Shown here piece by piece: positions 1 through 7,449 of a stretch of DNA of 64,000 nucleotides (its first letter is position 1; each line of letters starts with the position of its first letter). The translations under genes were made by a program, and so were the position numbers. Location: positions 37,691 through 101,690 of the forward strand of contig BJGZ01000008.1 of the NCBI GenBank assembly GCA_014191195.1, in the 5' to 3' direction. The notes beneath the pieces are model-generated. The model saw only the letters and a list, made by a program, of their open reading frames with translations. It was not told the origin of the DNA and did not search any database. The stretch is from Chlorobiota bacterium (lineage in GTDB: Bacteria > Bacteroidota > Ignavibacteria > Kapaibacteriales > UBA961).

Positions 1-7
1 AATAGGA

Positions 8-445
8 TTATTGTTCTAAAATAAAAGTGACAGGGCCATCATTCAATAATGAGATTTTCATATCTGCTCCAAATTGTCCAGTACTTACAGGAATATCATA
101 TTGTGTTAATAGGTGATATAATCCCGTAAATAATTCTGATGCTTCCTCAGGTAATTTAGCATCAGTAAATCCAGGCCTTAGACCTTTAGATGTTTGTGCA
201 CAGAGAGTAAAATTAGATACAATAAGAATCTCACCATTGATATCTTTAACAGATAGATTCATCTTTCCTGAAGAATCAGAAAATATTCTGTATCCAATTA
301 ATTTTTCAGCTAACCATGAATTAACTTTAGGAGTATCTTGGACAGAATAACCTACAAAAGCTAGAATACCATGTTTAATTGAAGCTATTTCTACTTCATC
401 TACAACGATAGAGGCATATTGTACTCTTTGTATAATACACTTCAT
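8..445 (-). CDS. dtd: D-aminoacyl-tRNA deacylase (Dtd)
   Basis: Hydrolyses D-amino acids wrongly attached to tRNA (and glycine from tRNA-Ala) in the cytoplasm, a translation quality-control step. The 145-residue protein has the usual family length. It shows both signature segments of the DTD fold: an SNFTLCAQT stretch at residues 77-85 (family SQ/SNFTL) and NDGPVT at 135-140, which corresponds to the cross-subunit Gly-Pro motif that keeps L-amino acids out. The ATG at 443-445 starts the conserved opening MKCIIQRV. It is the last visible gene of a minus-strand run, 12 bases after the hydroxyacyl-CoA dehydrogenase stop, so it may be co-transcribed with it. Assignment is firm from the motifs. 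Confidence 0.95.
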   Translation of the reverse strand: MKCIIQRVQYASIVVDEVEIASIKHGILAFVGYSVQDTPKVNSWLAEKLIGYRIFSDSSGKMNLSVKDINGEILIVSNFTLCAQTSKGLRPGFTDAKLPEEASELFTGLYHLLTQYDIPVSTGQFGADMKISLLNDGPVTFILEQ

Positions 446-457
446 ATAAATCTATTT

Positions 458-1306
458 TTATACAGAATACGTGAAAAATCCTTTGCCTGATTTACGTCCT
501 AAATGTCCTGCAGCTACCATTTTTTTCAATAATGGACATGGCCTATATTTACTATCGGCATATCCACTAAATAATACTTCCATAATTGACAAGCAAATAT
601 CTAAACCGATAAAATCAGCTAAAGTTAAAGGCCCCATTGGATGAGCCATACCCAATTTCATAACAGTATCAATATCTTCAGCAGAAGCTACACCTTCCAT
701 TAAACAATAAATTGCTTCATTTATCATAGGCATTAGGATACGATTAGAGATAAATCCAGGATAATCTTGAACAGTTACTGGTACTTTCCCTAATTCTTTA
801 GAAAGCGTATATATTGTAGAGTATGTATCATCAGAAGTTGCAAAGCCTCTAACAATTTCACATAATTTCATGATTGGCACTGGATTAAAGAAGTGCATTC
901 CAATGAATTTATCTGGTCTATTTGTGGCAGCTGCTAATTCAGTTATCGAAATAGAAGAAGTATTACTAGCAAAAATGCAAGAATCTGGTGCTGATTTTTG
1001 TGCTTCTTGGAATAATTGAATTTTTATAGATTTATTTTCAGAAGCAGCTTCAACAAGTAAATCTGCATTCTTAACTGATGTTAATAAATCGGTACTTACT
1101 TTGATGTGAGATAATGTCTGATTTTTTGAATCTTCTGAAATAAGCTCTTTTTTGACTTGTCTTGATAAATTACCATCTATAGTTGAAACACCTTTTTGCA
1201 AAGCATTTTCGCTTATATCAACCATTGTCACAGAATGTCCTGCTTGAGCAAAAATATGTACGATACCATTTCCCATGGTTCCCGCACCAATAACTATTAC
1301 ATTCAT
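458..1306 (-). CDS. 3-hydroxybutyryl-CoA dehydrogenase
   Basis: NAD(P)-dependent oxidation/reduction of 3-hydroxyacyl-CoA and acetoacyl-CoA, used in beta-oxidation or butyrate/PHB-type metabolism. The 282-residue protein is a complete stand-alone dehydrogenase of the Hbd/PaaH type. The Rossmann loop GAGTMGNGI lies at residues 7-15. The segment IGMHFFNP contains the catalytic His at about 138, and the helical C-terminal domain ends in GRKSGKGFF. It is followed by dtd and preceded, 26 bases away, by a second gene of the same family. The exact chain length used cannot be told from sequence; hbd, paaH or fadB-like are all possible names, so no symbol is given. Confidence 0.92.
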   Translation of the reverse strand: MNVIVIGAGTMGNGIVHIFAQAGHSVTMVDISENALQKGVSTIDGNLSRQVKKELISEDSKNQTLSHIKVSTDLLTSVKNADLLVEAASENKSIKIQLFQEAQKSAPDSCIFASNTSSISITELAAATNRPDKFIGMHFFNPVPIMKLCEIVRGFATSDDTYSTIYTLSKELGKVPVTVQDYPGFISNRILMPMINEAIYCLMEGVASAEDIDTVMKLGMAHPMGPLTLADFIGLDICLSIMEVLFSGYADSKYRPCPLLKKMVAAGHLGRKSGKGFFTYSV

Positions 1307-1332
1307 TTATTTTTCCTTTATATGTATAAATT

Positions 1333-2190
1333 TTACAAAGTATCATTATAATCATAAAATCCGCTACCAGTTTTTCTACCGTATCTACCTGCATTTACAA
1401 CAGTTTGCTGCATTAAAGAAGGAGTAAAACGAGGTTCATTAAAATACTGTGAAGCAACTGATTTTGTAACATCCAAATTGATATCATTACCAATTAAGTC
1501 CATTAATTCGAATGGCCCCATTCTGAATCCTGCAGATTTCATGATAGAATCAATTTGTTTAGGTGTTGCCATCTGTTCGGTAGCAATGCGCATTGATTCA
1601 TTATAATAGTTTCTAGCAACTCTATTGACAATAAATCCTGGAACATCTTTTGCAATAACTGGAGATTTTCCTAAAAGTGTACAAAGCTCAACACATCCTT
1701 CTACTGTTTTTTCAGATGTTGAATTAGCTTGAACTATTTCTACAAGTTTCATTATTTGAGCTGGATTAAAGAAATGAAGCCCAACAAATCTATGTGGAAA
1801 TTTTCTATTCTTACTTAATACATTAACAGATAGCGAACTAGTATTTGTAGCTAATATTGTTGTTTCTGATAATCCAGCATTTTCTATAGAAACAAATAAA
1901 TCGATTTTTGGCTCTAGATATTCAATGATAGCTTCTATAATGAAATGAGCATCTTGTACTAAGATAGTTATATCATTAGTGCATAATAAGTTCTTTGCAC
2001 ATCTATCAGCTGTTTGTTGATCTATCTTTCCTTTTTCAGTTAACTTTGCTAATTGATGTATAATATATGTTTCAGCATTCTGTAATGCTATTTCAGAAAC
2101 ATCATAAATCCTAGCATTATGTCCAGAAAGTAAACTTAATAATGCTATTCCTCTGCCCATTGTCCCGGCGCCACACACTGCAATAATCAT
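1333..2190 (-). CDS. 3-hydroxyacyl-CoA dehydrogenase, second tandem copy
   Basis: Second 3-hydroxyacyl-CoA dehydrogenase directly upstream of the 458-1306 gene. I place the start at the ATG of 2188-2190, because translation from there (MIIAVCGAGTMGRG) puts the Rossmann loop at residues 7-14, exactly as in its neighbour. A longer reading back to 2250 would overlap the upstream reductase and adds no conserved sequence. The product is 285 residues, with the catalytic-His segment GLHFFNPAQIMK, a DVPGFIVNR segment and the C-terminal GRKTGSGFYDY. The two copies are clearly diverged, so they probably differ in substrate range or in the direction of the reaction. The RmlD-like gene stops only 4 bases upstream, which suggests one operon. 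Confidence 0.9.
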   Translation of the reverse strand: MIIAVCGAGTMGRGIALLSLLSGHNARIYDVSEIALQNAETYIIHQLAKLTEKGKIDQQTADRCAKNLLCTNDITILVQDAHFIIEAIIEYLEPKIDLFVSIENAGLSETTILATNTSSLSVNVLSKNRKFPHRFVGLHFFNPAQIMKLVEIVQANSTSEKTVEGCVELCTLLGKSPVIAKDVPGFIVNRVARNYYNESMRIATEQMATPKQIDSIMKSAGFRMGPFELMDLIGNDINLDVTKSVASQYFNEPRFTPSLMQQTVVNAGRYGRKTGSGFYDYNDTL

Positions 2191-2194
2191 ATCT

Positions 2195-3118
2195 TTATTT
2201 TGAATATTGAGAAAAAACATGCATTTGATGTCTAAGCGTGATAAGACCACTTTCTATACCGCAAAACTTTACTCCAAGATCCGTGCTTGCTTTCAAGGAT
2301 ATTAATCCACTTTGTAATGGTCTTTTAGCCTTTTGATTGAGAGATTCCGTTGTTATTGGCTGAATCAAACTATCATCTAAATGATAGATTTCAGCAATCT
2401 TTTTGGCAAAATCTATTCGATTTATAAAGTCTAGTCCTCCAAAATGATATAAGCCAGTTCTTTTCTTTTCGATTATTTTTTTAATTCCTAAAGCTATATC
2501 ATCTGTTAATGTAGGATTTGACAGTTGATCATTAACAACACCAAATGAATTATTTAATTCACACATATTAATAATCCATTGAACAAAATCTATCTTATTA
2601 TGTGATGAATATCCATACACTACATTTGTTCTAATGATAGTTGTTTTAGCATAGGATATTTTGCAAGCATTTTCACTTGCTAATTTGGACTTTCCATAAT
2701 AAGATATTGGATTTGGCACATCTGATTCAGTATAAGGACCGGATTTACCATCAAACACATAGTCTGAAGAAAAATGGATAAAATGAGCATCTAAAATCGC
2801 AGCAGTTCTGCATAATTGCTCTGCCCAAGTAACATTTACATTCCATGATTTCTTTTTGTCAACTTCACAAGCATCTACATTTGTTATTGCAGCTGTATTA
2901 ATAATAACAGTGGGCATATGCTCTAAGAATAATTCTCTTATTTGCTTTGGATATTCATAATCAATAGTAAGTACAGTAACTTCTTTTGGGAAATTATATT
3001 CAGTTGAAGCTGTACATAATAGTATATCCCAATCTGTTTCAGCAATGAATAGTCTGATCATTGCTTCTGCTGTTTTACTGGTAGCACCTATGATTGCAAT
3101 TTTATGCTTAATCTCCAT
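2195..3118 (-). CDS. dTDP-4-dehydrorhamnose reductase-like (RmlD) SDR protein
   Basis: Extended short-chain dehydrogenase of the RmlD_sub_bind family; the characterised members reduce dTDP-4-dehydrorhamnose to dTDP-L-rhamnose for surface polysaccharides. The 307-residue protein shows a nucleotide-binding loop GATSKTA at residues 11-17, the family hallmark FSSDYVFDG near 117-125 and the catalytic YYGKSK (YxxxK) near 140. The loop is unusual: the second and third glycines of the usual GxxGxxG are replaced by K and A, so cofactor preference could differ. No rmlA, rmlB or rmlC lies nearby. The start overlaps the ispD stop by 11 bases, indicating translational coupling. It could also be another NDP-sugar 4-keto reductase. 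Confidence 0.8.
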   Translation of the reverse strand: MEIKHKIAIIGATSKTAEAMIRLFIAETDWDILLCTASTEYNFPKEVTVLTIDYEYPKQIRELFLEHMPTVIINTAAITNVDACEVDKKKSWNVNVTWAEQLCRTAAILDAHFIHFSSDYVFDGKSGPYTESDVPNPISYYGKSKLASENACKISYAKTTIIRTNVVYGYSSHNKIDFVQWIINMCELNNSFGVVNDQLSNPTLTDDIALGIKKIIEKKRTGLYHFGGLDFINRIDFAKKIAEIYHLDDSLIQPITTESLNQKAKRPLQSGLISLKASTDLGVKFCGIESGLITLRHQMHVFSQYSK

Positions 3119-3821
3119 TATGTGTATCCATAGAACTATAGAGATATTCTGCTATCTTAAGATCTTGTTTAGTAGTAATCTTCATCATTATCTCATTGCC
3201 ATCTACAGTAGAAATAGGAAAATTACAGAGTTCGAATAGGCTTGCATCATCTGTATATACAGATGTTTTATGATGTAAATCTAAAGCATTCTTATAGAGA
3301 CGATATGAAAAGACTTGCGGAGTTTGTGCAGAAAAAAGTATATGTCTTGGTATCGTTTCACTTACTAAATTATCTTGAACAATTTTCATTGTGTCTTTAC
3401 ATGCTAATACTGGAATACAAGCGCCATGGATTCGTGTTTTATCAATGAGATTTTTAATAATATCTATAGGCACAAATGGTCTGGCTGCATCATGAATCAA
3501 AATTAGATCTGAATCTTGCACCAAAGGATGATGAAAAGCAGCATTAATGGAATCTTTTCTTTCGTCGCCACCTTTAACTATAGCATGTGTATCTTCAAAT
3601 CCAGATCTATCCAGAATATCTTGAACAGTTTCAAACCAATCTGTATCACAAGCAATAATACATGCATATTCATCAGTAGGATATGCAGAAATCCCCTTGA
3701 AAAGAGAATGAACTGCATGTTCAAGGATCATAACTTTATCTATTCGTAGATATTGTTTAGGAATAGTTTCGCCAAAACGAAGTCCTTTACCAGCAGCAGG
3801 TATAATGCACGTAATTTTCAT
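3108..3821 (-). CDS. ispD: 2-C-methyl-D-erythritol 4-phosphate cytidylyltransferase (IspD)
   Basis: Transfers CMP from CTP to MEP, the third step of the non-mevalonate (MEP) isoprenoid pathway; IspH of the same pathway is encoded at 16528-17427. I chose the ATG at 3819-3821, giving 237 residues that open with MKITCIIPAAGKG; the longer reading from 3839 adds six unconserved residues that run into the terminator hairpin. The N-terminal CTP-binding signature PAAGKGLRFG with a following PKQYL, and the IHDAARPFV motif around residue 105, are diagnostic. An intrinsic terminator ends only 17 bases upstream of the ATG, so either a promoter overlaps it or expression depends on read-through. Confidence 0.95.
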   Translation of the reverse strand: MKITCIIPAAGKGLRFGETIPKQYLRIDKVMILEHAVHSLFKGISAYPTDEYACIIACDTDWFETVQDILDRSGFEDTHAIVKGGDERKDSINAAFHHPLVQDSDLILIHDAARPFVPIDIIKNLIDKTRIHGACIPVLACKDTMKIVQDNLVSETIPRHILFSAQTPQVFSYRLYKNALDLHHKTSVYTDDASLFELCNFPISTVDGNEIMMKITTKQDLKIAEYLYSSMDTHNGD

Positions 3822-3837
3822 AGTAATATATGTATAC

Positions 3838-3863
3838 AAAAAAGGCAGACATCACTGTCTGCC
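3838..3863 (-). terminator. Intrinsic terminator after nuoD
   Basis: A perfect 8-bp stem (GGCAGACA at 3844-3851 with TGTCTGCC at 3856-3863) closes a 4-base loop. On the minus strand it is followed by six T (3843-3838). It lies 21 bases after the nuoD stop and 17 bases before the ispD start codon. Textbook rho-independent form. Confidence 0.9.
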
Positions 3864-3884
3864 CTTGTAAAAAAGCATTAAAGA

Positions 3885-5162
3885 TTATTTATCTGCTTCA
3901 CCCATAACTGGATCTACAGAACCAATAATTGCCACGATATCTGATACCATAGAACCTTCAGACATAAATTTGAGTCCTTGAAGATTAGATGATGACGGTG
4001 AGCGTATTTTTAATTTCCATGGATGACCTGTTCCATCAGAAACGATAAAGAATCCTAGTTCACCTTTTGGACTTTCTATGGCAGTATATGTTTCACCCTT
4101 AGGTGGCATAGCACCAAAATTAATCAACATAAAATCATTGATTAACTCTTCCATTTTAGTGTAAATTCTTGCTTTATTTGGCAATACATGTTTAGGATCA
4201 TCCGCCTGAATAGGACCTTTCGGCATATTATCCAAAACTTGATGTATAATCTTAATTGATTCTTTCATCTCATTTACACGAACTATATATCGTGCCCAGG
4301 TATCACAATCTGCATGAGTAATTACATCAAAATCTAATTGATCATATACAAAATAAGGTTCATCTCTTCTTAAATCGCTATTAACACCAGAACCCCGCAA
4401 ACAAGGGCCAGTTAAACCCAATTGTATAGCTTTATCAGCTGGCATAAATCCAACACCAGCCAAACGCTCGATAAAAATTCTATTTCTATTTACTAATGAT
4501 TCAAATTTCTTTAATACAGCAGGAAAGGCATTTGTCCATTCACGAATCATTTTTAATGTATCTGGACTGATATCATTAGCAATGCCACCAATTCTAGAAA
4601 AACTTGTTGTGAAACGAGCTCCACTTATAAGTTCAAAGATATCATATAGTTTTTCTCTTTCGGTAAATGTCCACAAAAACAATGTTAATGCACCCACATC
4701 CATACATGTAGCGCCCATTGCCATAAGATGTGAACTTATTCTTGCTAATTCACACATCAAAACCCTAATCCATTTTGCTCTATCAGGAATCTCTAAGCCA
4801 ATTGCTGTTTCTATAGCATGTGCTATGGCCATATTATTGGACATCGGCGACATATAATCTAATCTATCTGTATGAGGGATAAATTCATGATATGTCATTG
4901 CTTCTGCTAGTTTTTCATAACCTCTATGTAAATAACCTAGCTCTGGAACACACTTGACTATTGTTTCACCATCCAATCGTAATAAAACTCTTAATACACC
5001 ATGGGTAGCCGGATGTTGTGGACCCATATTAAGTATCATTTCATTATCTAAGGGATCCTCAAATATTACGGTAGTATCTTTATCCAGTAATTGTTTTGTT
5101 ATTTTATTCTGGCGAACCGTATGAACACGTTCTAAGGCTGCTGTAGGAGTTATTGGTATCAT
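3885..5162 (-). CDS. nuoD: NADH-quinone oxidoreductase subunit D (NuoD)
   Basis: The 49-kDa subunit of complex I, in the peripheral arm at the membrane interface, where it helps form the quinone-binding site. The 425-residue protein has the expected length and shows the family signatures MGPQHPATHGVLR near residue 46, ELGYLHRGYEKLAE near 75-88, GPCLRGSG and, near the C-terminus, SDGTGHPWKLK followed by the VDPVMGEADK ending. The gene stands alone: a divergent T9SS gene is upstream, and a terminator followed by ispD is downstream. None of nuoA-C or nuoE-N is in this window. A Bacteroidota-type promoter at 5201-5232 supports separate transcription. Confidence 0.95.
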   Translation of the reverse strand: MIPITPTAALERVHTVRQNKITKQLLDKDTTVIFEDPLDNEMILNMGPQHPATHGVLRVLLRLDGETIVKCVPELGYLHRGYEKLAEAMTYHEFIPHTDRLDYMSPMSNNMAIAHAIETAIGLEIPDRAKWIRVLMCELARISSHLMAMGATCMDVGALTLFLWTFTEREKLYDIFELISGARFTTSFSRIGGIANDISPDTLKMIREWTNAFPAVLKKFESLVNRNRIFIERLAGVGFMPADKAIQLGLTGPCLRGSGVNSDLRRDEPYFVYDQLDFDVITHADCDTWARYIVRVNEMKESIKIIHQVLDNMPKGPIQADDPKHVLPNKARIYTKMEELINDFMLINFGAMPPKGETYTAIESPKGELGFFIVSDGTGHPWKLKIRSPSSSNLQGLKFMSEGSMVSDIVAIIGSVDPVMGEADK

Positions 5163-5200
5163 ATGTATAATATATAAGGAGATGTTCTAAATAATGTAGG

Positions 5201-5232
5201 TAAAATTAAGGAACTTCGGCTGTTTCACCAAA
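5201..5232 (-). promoter_or_regulatory. Predicted promoter of nuoD
   Basis: On the minus strand TTTG (5232-5229) is followed by exactly 20 bases and then TAATTTTA (5208-5201). This matches the Bacteroidota -33/-7 consensus TTTG...TAnnTTTG with one mismatch in the -7 element. Transcription would start near 5194, giving a leader of about 32 bases to the nuoD ATG. Spacing is the same as for the tRNA-Lys and secG promoters in this window. Confidence 0.6.
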
Positions 5233-5313
5233 AACAAGTTTATTAGATATCTTAATTATATATGATTATTATTAGCAATTAATATTAATACGAATTACAA
5301 CAATTGTATTCCT

Positions 5314-5321
5314 TACTTTTG
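5314..5321 (+). promoter_or_regulatory. Possible -7 element for the first T9SS gene
   Basis: TACTTTTG matches the Bacteroidota -7 consensus TAnnTTTG and sits about 33 bases before the chosen ATG at 5354. No clear TTTG lies 19-21 bases further upstream, so this is a partial match only. Confidence 0.4.
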
Positions 5322-5353
5322 CATAATCTTCATTGTATAATAAACATCCTTTT

Positions 5354-7420
5354 ATGATGTCCCAGATTGTTATTTCAATACTTACTTTTATATGTATGTC
5401 CTCTGTTCTTTTTTCACAAAATAAAGGTGAACAAAGAAGAACTACAGATATTGGAAATATACGATTATCAGTTAGTAGTTTTGGTACTATAGGTAGCGGA
5501 TTTGCTGGATGGCCTAAGATAAACTCATGTGAATATCCCAGAGGTAGTGGTATAGAAAACTTATTTATTGGTGGATTATGGATTGGTGGTATTAAAGATT
5601 TTTCAGGCAATAAAGTAAAGGCTGTAACTACAGCTGCAGTGGATGTAAATTCTGTTATTAACTTATCACAAGGTTTTGAATTTACTAATACTGATAGTTC
5701 ATATTTATTGCAGATGTCTTCCCTACCAAATGATTTATATTATACTCCATCAGCAATAAGCCACAGAGATTATACATGCACATTTACAGATACAAATCTT
5801 ATAGTTCCTGAGTTAAATCAGAAAATACCCGATCATATCTATCCTCTAGGAGTTCAAGTAAAATTTTCTTCGTATACATGGAATTATCCATTTGCAGACT
5901 ATTTTGTTTTACTCACATACTCGATAAAGAATATTACCAATACCCCGATAGATAGTGTATACATAGGTTTTTGGACAGATCTTGTTGTAAGAAATACAAA
6001 TTTAAGAGCGCCACGAGGTTCTGACTTTTATAAGGCTGGTGGTAATTCATTAATTGATTCTTTACGTTTAATGTATGAGTGGGATATTGCAGGTGATAAT
6101 GGATTTGCTGATAATTATGCTGCTGTGAAAGTTCTTGGTACAGATCCAGTTCAAACCAATACATTTTACAATACATGGGCATTTCAAGATTCAAAAGGAG
6201 ATGAATGGTTACAATCTCCACAAAATGATGAAGAAAAATATCGTAGGCTCTCTTCTATATTTTTGAATCAGGTAAGTTTTGCAGAAGCCTTAAAAGTTAT
6301 CAATAAAGCTGGAAATAGATCACAATTAATCTCAACAGGGCCTTTTTCTAAAATTATGCCTGGAGATTCCATTAATATTGCTTTTGCTATTATTTGTGCA
6401 AAGAAAAAAGGTGCACCAGAAAGGGACGATGAAGAAACCAGGAAAATATTGGTAAATAATGCTGATTGGGCTCAAAGAGCTTATAATGGGACTGATATTA
6501 ATGGCAATAATGCACTTGATACAAATGAGATTGATTTAATTGGAAATGGAAAAATTGTCCGATATATTTTACCTTCTCCCCCACCTGCTCCCAAACAAAA
6601 AATTATTGTTAAAGATAAAAAAGCATCATTGTATTGGGCTAATAATGCCGAGAATGCAAAGGATATTTTAACTAATAGAAAGAATTTCGAAGGTTATAGA
6701 ATATACTGTTCAAATCCATCTGAGATAAAGTCTAATTCAACTGATTTAACGTTAAGAAATAGTTATGATAAACCAAGTAATGCAATCTTTTTTGACAATG
6801 GATTTGATGATATTAGAATAAAAGACGCTTCAGGTAATCCTTCGGATACCCTGTTTCTTGGTGATACAACAGCATATAACTATAGATATGATTTTACTTC
6901 TTTATTAAATGGTTGGCAATATTCAATTGCACTTACAGCTTTTAGCGATGGAGATATTCAATCAGGATTGCCTTCTTTAGAATCCAGCTTATTACAAAAT
7001 GAACTTAGAATTATTCCTGGTACTCAAATAGGTGCATTTGACACAGCACAGCAGATAGGAATATTTCCCAATCCATATTATACTTCTGCTGCTTGGGATG
7101 CAAAATCTAATACTGAAAGAGGTAGAAAAATCTATTTCTATAATTTACCTGAACATGCAGAAATATCTATATATACAGTAAATGGCGATAAGATTGCCTG
7201 GATGCCACATGATGCTGGAAATAATGAAGGACAAGATATCCAATGGTTTTCGCAAACGGGAACAACACAAACTACTGCCCCTATTTTTAGTGGTGGTATT
7301 CATGCTTGGGATATTATCACAGATAGTGATCAGGCTTTAGCCTCGGGAATGTATATTGTTAAAGTTGAAAACAAAGAATCGGGAAGAGTTAAAACTGGTA
7401 AATTCATGATAATCAAATAA
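5354..7420 (+). CDS. Secreted protein with T9SS type A sorting domain and EF-hand-like loop
   Basis: Exported protein of unknown function. From the ATG at 5354 (688 residues) it opens with a hydrophobic signal peptide ending near VLFSQ; the longer reading from 5333 begins with TTG and only adds seven polar residues. The large middle part is rich in aromatic and glycine beta-sheet sequence (GGLWIGGIKD) and has no domain I can name. Near residue 380 a DINGNNALDTNE segment has the D-x-N-x-N-x3-D-x2-E spacing of a calcium-binding EF-hand/dockerin-like loop. The C-terminus has an IFPNP motif followed by a Gly-rich segment and SGMYIVKVE...KFMIIK, typical of T9SS type A sorting domains, so the protein is probably moved across the outer membrane and processed. 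It is followed 29 bases later by another T9SS cargo gene. Confidence 0.85.
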   Translation: MMSQIVISILTFICMSSVLFSQNKGEQRRTTDIGNIRLSVSSFGTIGSGFAGWPKINSCEYPRGSGIENLFIGGLWIGGIKDFSGNKVKAVTTAAVDVNSVINLSQGFEFTNTDSSYLLQMSSLPNDLYYTPSAISHRDYTCTFTDTNLIVPELNQKIPDHIYPLGVQVKFSSYTWNYPFADYFVLLTYSIKNITNTPIDSVYIGFWTDLVVRNTNLRAPRGSDFYKAGGNSLIDSLRLMYEWDIAGDNGFADNYAAVKVLGTDPVQTNTFYNTWAFQDSKGDEWLQSPQNDEEKYRRLSSIFLNQVSFAEALKVINKAGNRSQLISTGPFSKIMPGDSINIAFAIICAKKKGAPERDDEETRKILVNNADWAQRAYNGTDINGNNALDTNEIDLIGNGKIVRYILPSPPPAPKQKIIVKDKKASLYWANNAENAKDILTNRKNFEGYRIYCSNPSEIKSNSTDLTLRNSYDKPSNAIFFDNGFDDIRIKDASGNPSDTLFLGDTTAYNYRYDFTSLLNGWQYSIALTAFSDGDIQSGLPSLESSLLQNELRIIPGTQIGAFDTAQQIGIFPNPYYTSAAWDAKSNTERGRKIYFYNLPEHAEISIYTVNGDKIAWMPHDAGNNEGQDIQWFSQTGTTQTTAPIFSGGIHAWDIITDSDQALASGMYIVKVENKESGRVKTGKFMIIK

Positions 7421-7449
7421 TTATATTATTCTTTTTTTTTGGAGTATTG

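Noticed and set aside
2191..2250. Longer N-terminus of the second 3-hydroxyacyl-CoA dehydrogenase
   Set aside because: The added 20 residues are read from the 3' end of the reductase gene and push the Rossmann loop away from its usual position at the N-terminus.
5272..5610. Open reading frame on the minus strand (112 codons) over the start of the first T9SS gene
   Set aside because: It lies opposite a coherent signal peptide and crosses the promoter region of both divergent genes; its sequence shows no domain or consistent hydrophobic pattern.
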